Made by a program: the position numbers and the translations under genes. The notes beneath the pieces were generated by a model, which worked only from the letters and a program-made list of their open reading frames with translations, was not told where the DNA came from and ran no database searches. Shown in pieces: positions 12,799-23,500 of a stretch of DNA of 64,000 nucleotides. The DNA lies in contig NC_054875.1 in assembly GCF_018320785.1 (NCBI RefSeq), positions 29,765,157-29,829,156 of the forward strand. The letters are read 5' to 3'. Each line of letters begins with the position of its first letter. Position 1 is the first letter of the stretch. The DNA comes from Cheilinus undulatus. Its lineage: Eukaryota; Chordata; Actinopteri; Labriformes; Labridae.

Positions 12799-13209
12799 TT
12801 GTTGATCCCTGTTTGGGGGAATTTGATTATCACAATAGCGCAATTCTAGTAATTAGCAAATACAGTATATATAACAAAGCAAAAGAAGCGCACCTATAGT
12901 AATGAAATACAAGAGGACAAGACTCACAATTACAAAAACCTATAGCACAAAAAGCAAGGAATTATGTGTTTGGTAGATTATTTCTTTGTTGTAATAATGC
13001 CTCTTGATAATAAATCGTGTACTGTTAGAGAGCCTGTTTATTACCCTTTTAAATGGTGCCACATTTGTAAGGAACATACATTTGTGGGATGAGCAGCAGA
13101 GCTGAGTGTGTGGGTTGTGCTTGTGAAAAATTTGCCATGTCTTCTTTGCCAGTACCAAACAACTTATTCTGCTGTTGCTATTGACTCTTGTTTTGAGCTT
13201 TGGTACCCC

Positions 13210-13258
13210 CAGGTGCTGACAATCAGGTTCCAGTCAGACACCTGATTGTCAGCACCTG
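13210..13258. repeat. Perfect 18-bp inverted repeat (hairpin)
   Basis: The arm caggtgctgacaatcagg (13210-13227) is followed after 13 nt by its exact reverse complement (13241-13258). The stem is balanced in GC and would be stable in RNA or cruciform DNA. Confidence 0.9.
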
Positions 13259-13430
13259 TGAGCATGGGTCCTGCTACAGTGGTCAGGATGTGTCTGCTCC
13301 AAGAATCAGCATGCCACATTTGACAGATCTGGACAGAGCCTGTGCAATAGGGCAACTTCAAGCTGCTGTTCTGCAAATCCAAGTTGAGGCATTGTTTTTG
13401 GAGTGATTATTTTATTTCGATTGCACTTTG

Positions 13431-13600
13431 AGGGACGTTTGATTTGTGGACTCATTGAACTTTCCAGATATTGGATTTATGACCCGATTGAACTTTGGAG
13501 ATGTTTGATTGATGGACTGATTGAACTCTGGGAATGTCTGATTTCAAACTGAAAGAGCTGTTTTGGGATATTTGATTTTTGAATTGAATGAACTATTTTT
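13431..13600. repeat. Degenerate 33-bp tandem repeat, about five units
   Basis: Consecutive units of 33-35 bp share the pattern gAYgTtTGAtt...gaYtGAttGAACTtTgg. Units 2 and 3 (starting near 13465 and 13498) are each 33 bp. All frames contain stops, so this is a non-coding minisatellite next to the hairpin. Confidence 0.7.
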
Positions 13601-13960
13601 TGATAGTTGATTAATGAAAAGCATGAAATGATAATTGACCACTTTGTAATATATCTGTACGCCAACATCAATATCTGTCAGAGTGCCACTGTTTAGTAAG
13701 ATCCACTGAGCCCTAAATGACATGATTCAGTTGGTTACTCAGTTGTACATTCATACTGTCATGCGAAAAAAGCATGATGGTTCATATAGCTCTGTAACTT
13801 TTCTTTGACTGATAGACATCAGTGCACATTCCCATTTTGCAGTTTTGCCATGACATATGCTGGGGTGTGAGGGCCCATTAAGTGCTGTATGTAGTAGTTA
13901 GCTTTATTACTTTACCCATGATCATTAAATAAAGCACAAACATCCCACATATGCGTACCT

Positions 13961-13983
13961 GTGTGTGTGTGTGTGTGTGTGTG
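13961..13983. repeat. (GT)n microsatellite
   Basis: An uninterrupted GT dinucleotide run of about 11 units. Confidence 0.9.
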
Positions 13984-14248
13984 ATCAGGTCTTTGACTGA
14001 TCCCTTCTCTGCTTACCCCACCCTCTTTTTTCTCTCCTTCCTACATGCTCTGCTGGTTGTCATCTGGGGCCACATCCTGGTCTCCACCCTGTTACCACCT
14101 CTAACCCTCCTCCAGCCCATCAAACACACAAGCATGCACACACGCACCATCCTGAGCCCCTTTGCCTCTCTGAACCAGGTCTGGAGGAATGTTGAGTGTC
14201 TCTGTAGCCTCCCTCCCCGGAGATTAGGCTTCACCATGCATGCCCCCT

Positions 14249-14301
14249 CATTCCCTCCCCTCTTCATTCCAGCCCCCCTAAGAGCTGCTGCATTTTTATC
14301 T
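14249..14301 (+). promoter_or_regulatory. Candidate muscle/cardiac factor sites upstream of tnnc1
   Basis: Two CATTCC cores (14249-14254 and 14265-14270) match the M-CAT/TEAD core. TTATCT (14296-14301) is the reverse complement of a GATA site. They lie about 160-210 bp before the expected start of transcription. M-CAT and GATA sites are known to act in cardiac troponin C promoters, but such short motifs often occur by chance. Confidence 0.3.
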
Positions 14302-14428
14302 GAGCCGGGTGATTGTGACAGATTGGCCAAATGACACACATACACAGACACACATTTGTGGGCATAAAATGGATGGGAGGCCGGTCAGTCCACTCTGGGG
14401 AGGGACCAGACAGCGCCGGGGCTTAGGG

Positions 14429-14436
14429 CTATAAAA
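14429..14436 (+). promoter_or_regulatory. tnnc1: tnnc1 TATA box
   Basis: CTATAAAA lies about 105 bp upstream of the tnnc1 ATG, in a locally GC-rich stretch. It predicts a start of transcription near 14458-14465 and a short 5' leader of about 75 nt, consistent with a TATA-driven, tissue-specific muscle gene. Confidence 0.75.
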
Positions 14437-14536
14437 CCCTCCCAGGATGAGGCCAGCGTCCTGCCCTGAGCTGGACTGAACCTCCTTTCCTGTGTGCCAG
14501 GACGCCATCAGGACAGGCAGCAGACAAACCTCCAAC

Positions 14537-17500
14537 ATGAACGACATCTACAAGGCAGCGGTACGTCTTCTGAAAACTCAAACAAATGAAAGAGTGGTTC
14601 CTGAGATGAGAGGGATTCAACCTATAGATGGTAGCCAGAAACACTGATTTTAGTCTGGTATAGATGGGATGGTTGTTTGATTTTAACCCTAACAATTCTT
14701 AAAATTCAGAATCTTAATTTTGGGTTTTATGTCGCTCTTCTAGGGCCACTTGTGTCATCTTTCATTGTTGAAAAATGTCTCTGATCGGTTTGTTTATATG
14801 ACATTTGACATTGCTCAAATGTCTGACAAATCCCTGGTTGATGGGGTCTATGCCGCACATCGCCTCCATCACCAGCTGATGTCAAAAGATCTCTGACACC
14901 ATATACATCTTTAGATGCTCTACCACTTCATGTCTATCAGAGCTGATAGGAGCCACTCAGGAGGTCACTGACAGGATGGGCCTCTGCTCTTCATTCATGA
15001 CTTCAAATGGAATGGTCCCACTCCACATGGCTAATTTTGGCCAGTTGTTCAGTCTGTTGTTCTCTGGTGCCAGAGAAGGGGCTTCAGGTTTAGATTAAAC
15101 CCCCCACGGCTGAATTCCAGCATTATCTGTGAGCCAGAGAGCCGTGTGGCCATGTTAGTCCACCTCAACATTGGACGCTCTAGCGGCTGTCTCATCCACT
15201 CAAAATGAGTGGTAGAAAACACAGGAATGTATATTGCATATCTGCTCAGATATTTTATTTTCATACATCATCATCACATTAGCGTCTGTGTGTTTACGAG
15301 ATTGTCTGACTGTGTGTGTCATTTATAGTGGACGACAGACGATAACTCTTACATAAGCAGCTGTCTCCCTCTCTCATTCGTGCTAGCTTTTCCAGGATTA
15401 CTACTCCATTGTTGGGCCCCGATCCACAGCTATGCTAATTTAAAGCACCGTGTACTGTGTCCTTTATCTGTGGTTACTGATCCTCCTGTCTTTTTATTTT
15501 TAACTCCTCCTCTTACTGACACTCACATGTGATATGTAGGCTCTGTGTTTTGTCAAGGATGAGCCCTGTGTGTGGGACCAAAATATTACCTTTGCTGACC
15601 CAGAAGTTATCAAAACAGATGGAGAAAGTCCGGTCTAAAGGCAGGTTTTACACATAATAAATCAAGACCGCTTAACCTATTTCAATGACGGAAATAGTCT
15701 GCAACAAGTACCACTTTTTTTTGAAGCACTGATCTTAACTGCATACTGATGTAAGCATAGGTTTTTAGAAATGAGAACATATGGGGCAACTGAAATATAC
15801 TGAAAGCAATAAATACATTAATTAATTATTTAATTACGTATCAGTTAAAGCTCCTCCAAGATGTTTTTAGCTGGTTTTGATATGGACTAAAGTTAAAAGT
15901 GATAGCACTTTATTTGCTTTTTGTGTTTTACAGAAGGAGAAAAGATCATCCATCGGCAGACTGAGGATGTTTTAGTGTCAAGGACCAAGATAGTTTGATT
16001 GCACCTGCTGTATACTGTGGCCACAGAGTGTAAAAAGTTGTCATGCATTTCTGATGAAAGAGTTAGATATCACTGGCATCGTGCCAAATCTTCATATCTC
16101 AATTTTTCATTATTTTTTTTCATAAACCAGTGCTTTTGGTGACCCTTTACATCTGAGTGGGTTTTACACATTTTAAACCAATAAAAGGGGTCCAAAATAG
16201 ATGCTGACTGTTGCAATTTAGTGCTAAAATCAATTTAAAAATACAGCCTTTTCTTTATTCCCTGAAAGTGAGGATTTTGTAGATAGGAGGTTCTGGCCCG
16301 TTGCCAGCGATATCCTAATTAAGATAAATTTCATTTATTATGATTATACCAACAATGCCTCTGTAGCAAAACTGTCAGCATCAGCAAAAATTAAATTCAT
16401 GGAACTTGATGCATTTTCTCTACTGCTGGACATATGCCCCATATGCTCAGTGGCTCCCAAATCTTTCAGCCTGTGACCCCCAAAAATAACAGTGTCAGAG
16501 ACTGGAGACCCCCTGGTGATTAAAACATACAAAGTGCCACTTATCAATTCATATTTTGTGGAGTTTTAGTTAAAAATTCTTGCATTTATAAATCAGTCAC
16601 TTAGTATCTATGTTTTATTTAGATTTAGTTTATTTTAAGGTTTTTCTTTTCACAATAATGTTAGAATATGCCAGTTTAGATCAATTTAAATTTCAATATG
16701 TCTTTTCCAAAAGCATCCTGTGACCCCCTGGGGTTTCACATTATGCCCACTAAAGAGGGCATTTTGTCAAATGTTGTCCACTTTGAAGTCACCCTTCAGC
16801 AGTGGTTCTCAGACCGTTTCGCCTTAAGATCTACCATCAACTTCTAAATGAGAAACTGTGATCAAAATTTGTGATATCTTGAGAGGGGTCTAGCTGCAGA
16901 CTGTACGTCTCTGATAGCAACACTTACAGACCACTCTCACACCGCTAAAGCTAACTTAGCTTTAGCAATGTGAGCTACATAGTTGACGGTGCTAAAGCTA
17001 ACTTTGTAGATAACGTACTTATGCAGCTTACACAGCTGCTTTGTGAGCTTAGCTTTAGCTATGTTAGCTCTGTTATCTTATAGCTAAGCTTGCTTTAGCG
17101 ATGTGAGTTTTAGCAACCGTAGCTAAAGCTAACTTAGCAATGCAGATAACATAGATACATCACTGCTTTGTGAGCTTAGCTTAAGCTCCATTAGCTATGG
17201 AACTCTGTTAGCTACATATTTGTCTGTTAGCTACATAGCTCTGTTAGCTATGTAGCTCTGTTATCTACATAGCTACATTAGCTATGTGTGGAATGTTGTC
17301 CATGAGGACGAGCTTTTCTCGTGTAAGCAGACTGTTTACTCAGCTTTTTTAACATTTTGTTATTAGATACTGAAGGTCAGGTTTTTAACTTTTACCTTTT
17401 GGTATCCTTCTCATTAGCTTAACCCTTACCCTAACTCTAAACAAGGGTTTAATCTAATCCTTTTGAGATATACAGCATCCCAGATGAACAGTCGTGAGAG

Positions 17501-20500
17501 TGGCCTTCAGAGATGAATGAACTGCCTAGCCAGACTTTCTTGGATATTTTTCAACCAATCAGCTTTATTTAATTAAACAAAGTTCAGTTTTGACCTCAGA
17601 CAGTACAACAAATCAAAGGGACCTGACCATACAAGCAAGTTTTAAGAGTTTTAAAGAATGTTGGCACAATTTTTCTCTGAGCACACATTCATAACCCACT
17701 GAAACTGGCTTTGCAACTCATATTGGCCTTGACACACCAGTTGGGTGCTAATATTCTAGACAGCACTTTTTTTCAAATTTTGCCCAGTTAAAAGACACCA
17801 ACAAGGGCGCTGCATTATTTCTTACCACTATCGGGGCATCCAAGAGGCCCCTTTGGTCTTTCAAACACTTGGACATGGGGGGAGGGGATAAGGCCCCTCC
17901 TGTCCCTGATGAAACCATAAGTGAAAAGAATAACTTTGATTTTGTATAATTTCACACCTTAAACTGCTACCATGACGATTGTGTCAGATAAAGTGAGTGA
18001 CAGCATACTACCAGACTTTTTTTCAATCGGTGACTGTAGCATAGGTGGAGGTACAGGTTGTGGGTTCGATCCCCAGCTCCTGCAGTTACATGTCCATGTA
18101 TCCTTGGGCAAGACACTTAACTCCAGTTTGCTCCTACTGCTTCATCAGTGGCATGTAACAGGTACGGAGGCATTTAAACGGGATTAGCTCAAACTGATGG
18201 CCAAGTCTCCTTAGCCCTCAGTGTTTGAATGTAGAGTGAAAGGGGGTGAACAGGTAGGTGTGACCTGCTGTGTAAAAGCAATTTGAGAAGTCAGATGACT
18301 AGAAAAGTGTTGAACGAGCTAAAGTTAATTTACCACTTGAGATTTTGCTGAAAATATCTCTTACAAATATACAGGAAAAAAATCAGTTACATACAAGGTA
18401 CTGCGATGTCCACAGGAGATGCCAAAATCAACATGAACTAAAAGTTAATCACAGGAACTGTTTGATTTTGATTTTATTTTTGTCTTGCAGGTTGAGCAGC
18501 TGACTGATGAACAGAAAAATGGTACGTGACCAAATCCTCTTATAATCACGCCATGCAAGCATGCACCATTTGTTGTAAACTTACATTGACTTTTATGACA
18601 TATTTCAACAGCAGATAGGTATGAAACAAAATAACAAGGAAAAAAGAACAACAAGGATAATAATGATGCATATAATGTGTGATTTAAGTATCTATTCAAC
18701 ACCCCAGATCAAGTCAATTTTTGCATGAAAGTAATGGCATCATTTTTCCTTTCCACATTCAGCATCTGGGTTTTGGTCCTTAAAAACACCTTAAATTAAC
18801 CCAGTCATTTGTACTTACAAGAACTCACGATAAGGGGTTTCAGAGGGTGGTAAAGTTTTTGACTTCTTAACGTCAAACTATCAAACCATGAACACTTTGA
18901 TTCTTAACATCTTGACACAACAATTTGTGACCTGTCAACGCATTGTTGTATGAAATTAGTTTTTGAAGTTTAATCATCTTAATTTTTTTATCCTCACACC
19001 TGAATTTTTGAAATATTTACCTGTCAGAATTTGACCCGTCAACACGTCGAATTTTGAACTGTTAACGTGTGAATTTCTAATGTCCTCACATCATATTTCA
19101 CATTTGGGTTTTAATGTCTTTTAAAGTGCCATTTTTTGTTGTCTTAACATGTGCATTAATAACTCTAAACCTTGTTTAGCAATGTCTCAACACCCTAATT
19201 TTTAGACCTGTGATTAAATTTTAAAACCTCTTTTTGGATGAGTTGACATGTCGATGTCTGATGTCTTAACAAGTCAGCTTTTAATGTCTTAATGTGTCGA
19301 TTTTTGTAGTCTTAACACTTTGGCGTGTAACCATGTCAGCTTTAAAAATGGCAGTGTATTAAATTATGTTGTCTTAACAAGTTAATTGTAAACTTAACAA
19401 GTATTTTTGATCTGTTAACATTGTCAGTTTTTCCGTCTTATTACGTTTTAATGTCTGAAAATGCCAATTTCCAATGTCATAATGTGTCAGTTTTTAATAT
19501 CTTAACACGTGTTCATATTAATGTTGCACATTCACTTTTGACTTCATAATACATCAGTTTCTAAAATCTCAATGTTCATTTTTGACCTGTGGACATGTTA
19601 ATTTTTGCTTTCTTAACACATTATTTTCTGAGGTCTTAACCAGTGTTGTGGTAGTATCTCAGTACACATTACTAGTTACTTAAAAAGGATCACACTTAGT
19701 TACATCTAAAAAAAAACTGGTTAGACTACTAGTTACATTACTTCTGCATTAATCTTTGCCACCTGAGATCATTGTTAACTTTATTGCCAATAAAATAATG
19801 CTAAAACTTACATATTCCCACATCAGTGTTATATTTAGTAATGGCACTTTTTTACAGTAAAAGATGTACGTGATTTATGTCAACATACAGGGTGATGTTC
19901 AACTACAGGACTTGGTGTATATTATTATGATTTATTATATTATTTAACTTCATTTAACCAGGAAAACCTCATTGAGATCAATAATCTCATTTACAAGAGT
20001 GTCCTGGCCAAGGCAGGCAGCAGCACAATGAACAGAGTAACAGACATGAAATATAACAGTTATAAACACAGATCAAACAAATTCCAAATCACAGAGCTCA
20101 AAGTCATTGGTCAAAACATCTACAACTTGAAGCATCATCCTCAAAAGCCTTTAATCTACTTTTAAAAAGATTTAAAGAGACCAGCTCCCCAATACAAGGA
20201 GTCTCCTGCAGTAGATTCCAGGCTGCAGGAGCAGCGTACCTGAAACTCCTTTTACCCATTTCAGGACAGACTTTGGGAACAGAGAGCAAAAATAAGTCTT
20301 GTGACTGAGTCCCAGAATGAAGACTATAACTTCCCAAACTTTTCATGTGAATAAGATCAAACAAATATGATGGAAAATATGTGCTCCATGAGAAATTATC
20401 CTACAGTCGAGTCCATCTGTCATACTGATGAGAGTCTCTTGCGCTTCAGCCCCTCCACGGGTGGAGGTCAGTGCTCACAGAAAGGACCAGCAGCAATCAG

Positions 20501-23500
20501 GGGTGTTTCAATGGGTCTAGCAGGTAAACCCAATGAAGAAACTGGAGCACACGAATCACTTGATGACGTTTAATCAGGTGCAGAGGACTAACGTTTCGAT
20601 GTGCACTGCGTCTTCATCAGAGTCAAACAAACTCTGACTCTGATGAAGTTTCTTCATTGGGTTTACCATTGAAACACCCCTGATGATTCCATCTGTCATA
20701 TGTTATGTTAAGTCAAGTAATATTGATAAAGTCAACAAAAGCCAGACTCTGCTTCCTAATATTTCTACATAACACTACAGTTAGCACAAATCCTTTTTCT
20801 AATAAGGAGGACTTACACAGGATCTCTCCTTTCTGCTCTTTAATATGAAAAAGGTGACAGCAAAGTTGTGAAAATCAGACCAAAACAGCACCTCACAGAA
20901 CAATGTGTCAAGAACAAGGCCTCCAACATCAACACTGCCATTAGCCTATTTATCTCAGCTTTTGAGGTTACCTGTGGCTGATGTTGAAAATGGAGTTCTG
21001 GCTGTTTGGTAGGTGTCGGCAGCTATCTTGAGCTCCTGGGGGTCTTAACTAGCCTTGTTAATAGGGACGCTTGCTTTGTATTCTCTGTGCTCCTGTTTAA
21101 ACGTAGTTGAAGGATTTAGGTAACACAAGTAATGGGATAAGTATTCTATAGTAACAGTAATGTGATCACTAAATCAGTAACAGTAACAGGTTACTCTACT
21201 GCCTTATAGGCAGGTGTAACGTGATTACAGTAATGTGTTACTTTATACCGCGTTACACCCAAGACTTGTCGTAACATTTCAGTGATGTAACACCTCAAGT
21301 TTGGCTTGTTAACTTCTCATTTTTTATGTCTGAACATGTCCGTTTTTGACCTCTCATTATGACAGTGTTTGCTTTTGCATGGCAGTTTTTGAATTTTTCT
21401 CACAACACTTTTTTGATTTCTTTACATGTCAGTTTCTGAGGCCTTAACAATTAGTCTTTTTTTTTTTTTTAAGTTTTCTAAACAGTTTTGAAGTTGCAAC
21501 CTGAAATTTTAATGTCTTAATATGGCCTTTTTCAATATCTTGACATATTATTATTTTGACATGTTAGTCCTCCAATATTTGGCATCCTTACTTGTCAGTT
21601 TTGGTGCATTAACAAGTCAATTTTTCACCTGTCAACATGTCAGTTTTTGATGTCTGAACATGCACATTTTTGGCCTCCAAACATGCCTTTGAACATGTAA
21701 ATTTTCAATATCATTTTCTGACATTTTGACACATGGGTATCAGATATCTTAACCTATGTCAATATCTAATGTCTTAGCATCAATTTTTGACATGATTAAA
21801 TCCCAAGTTTTCTTATTATCACATGTCAGTCTGGTGCCTTAACAGTTCAATTTTTAACATCTTTACACTTCCATCTTTACCAGTCAGTGTGTCTTGTTTT
21901 GAAGTCATCATGTATTTGTTTTTTTACATCTCAAAACATCAATTTTTAACTTCCATGGCCCCAGCCTCAAAAAAACATGGCTCTAAATCAGTATAAGTCA
22001 TTTTGTTTTCTTGAGAATAGGAATATATCTTTAAGATTTGCACAATTTGCATAATGTTCCAACCTTGCAGATTGTGGTTCTTCCTGCATATTTGCCAGTG
22101 ATATGCAGTCTTATCCCTGTTTGCTACTGTCATGTTGCAGAGTTCAAGGCTGCCTTTGACATCTTTGTCCAAGATGCCGAGGACGGTTGCATCAGCACCA
22201 AGGAGCTGGGGAAGGTGATGAGGATGCTGGGCCAGAACCCCACACCCGAAGAGCTGCAGGAGATGATTGATGAGGTGGATGAAGACGGTAAATCAAAGCA
22301 CTACGGTACAAGGGAGTAAATGATTGGTCGATTGTTGTTGACCTCTCTGTCCGGGCCAAGCAGCTGGCAGGTTCATCATTGCACAATCATGCTGTGCCGA
22401 CAAGCACTGGTCAGAGCCCCTGAATGTAATGTCAAATGATAGTCAAGGATCTCACACGCAACAAGGTGTGTCAGGATGAATTAAAGAGAGGGCGAATCAG
22501 AGGATGCACAAGTCATTTTTAATTTTCCTGAATGATGTTATGACAAAATAAAGCATTAGCATGTTAGAGCTGCTAGAAAAAGCTTCACTAGTAAAGTTAT
22601 GATGGAAAATAGTGTGATTTTTATTAGTCAAATATTTCATTTGTAGACATTTTAAGTCCTACATTGTACATTTGTATGCAGGTTTATTTGACTTGTCAAC
22701 AAAAAATGGCTTAATTCATTTTTTTCTTGAATTTAAAGAACTTCCAATCAATTTTAAGTTCAAGTACATCCTTTTTATTTCACTTTATTGTAACATAAAG
22801 CAAAAGGCCTTTAGAGATGACACTGTTATTATAAAATAATCTAAAGGTGTGATAAATATGTTTGCAGGGAGTGGAACAGTTGATTTTGATGAATTTCTGG
22901 TCATGATGGTGAGGTGCATGAAGGACGACAGCAAAGGGAAATCAGAGGAGGAACTGGCGGAGCTGTTTCGCATGTTTGACAAGTGAGTTTTATTTCTAAA
23001 CCCTGTCACAAGTTTGGATTAAAAGAGTTAATGCCCTGGGAGCAGTTCAGCAGTTCAACCTTAAAGCCTCATAACAAGAAAGATAACCAAAAACTTGACA
23101 CAACATCTACATCAAGAGCGTGCTATCGTCTGAAATCACCTCAGACTCACATTAATCACATTGCTATTTGCAGTGTGGTTCCAGGAAAAGTCTGCCCCCA
23201 TGTGCAATTATGTGAACTGACAAAATGCCAAGTCGCTCTGCAGAGTGCTATGTGCAGTTTGCTCCATAATCCCTTTTGACAGCGCAGAATATTTCAAACA
23301 CCCACTCCATGTAAGCCAGACACCTCGTCCCAGAATCAAAGAACTAACTCGCAATACTTTTGCATGTAAGTGTTTGAGAACCATTACTGAGAGAGGAGGA
23401 AGAAAAGAGGATGTGATCAGTAACATGTCACACATAATCACAGCGCCCCTCCTCCCCTGCCATCTGGGGAACATAACTCAGGTTTGCTATGTGCATTAAG

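Larger units (their letters stand above)
9691..14428. other. tnnc1 upstream region
   Basis: No recognised gene. 9700-10500 and 10850-11620 are less AT-rich than the surroundings and contain short CATTCC/GGAATG (M-CAT-like) motifs and purine-rich runs, so they could hold tnnc1 regulatory DNA. GT/GA microsatellites lie near 11820-11870. A 49-bp tandem duplication lies at 12701-12798, a perfect hairpin at 13210-13258, a 33-bp tandem array at 13431-13600, and a GT run at 13961-13983. Confidence 0.45.
14561..18490 (+). other. tnnc1: tnnc1 intron 1
   Basis: Starts gtacgt and ends ttgtcttgcag. It contains hAT-like end fragments (16440-16530 and 16720-16830, including cagtggttctcag), an AGCT-rich degenerate repeat (16944-17290) and a tRNA-derived SINE (18030-18330). 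No other exon was seen. Confidence 0.85.
19641..21267. mobile_element. hAT-like non-autonomous insertion within the minisatellite
   Basis: The left end cagtgttgtggtagtatctc and right end ccgcgttacacccaagactt are degenerate forms of the fish hAT ends cagtgttgggagtaacgcg and its complement. The flanking 8-mers are gtcttaac (19633-19640) and gtcgtaac (21268-21275), an 8-bp target duplication with one mismatch, as expected for hAT. The caveat is that gtcttaac is also a minisatellite motif. The body has no hAT transposase. It contains a LINE-like fragment and a palindrome. Confidence 0.65.
18522..22140 (+). other. tnnc1: tnnc1 intron 2
   Basis: The donor gtacgt lies directly after exon 2 and the acceptor catgttgcag before exon 3. 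Most of its 3.6 kb is a degenerate 23-bp minisatellite split by an hAT-like insertion that itself carries a LINE fragment and a palindrome. Confidence 0.85.

Noticed and set aside
14013-14351. 112-codon minus-strand and 127-codon plus-strand open frames
   Set aside because: They overlap each other in the pyrimidine-rich tnnc1 promoter region and have no domain; low-complexity chance frames.
18055-18080. tRNA gene suggested by a box B-like sequence
   Set aside because: No acceptor stem or anticodon arm; the SINE body and tail continue from it.
22038-22319. 93-codon open frame starting before tnnc1 exon 3
   Set aside because: The first 34 codons and the tail are intron read-through; the real exon is 22141-22287.
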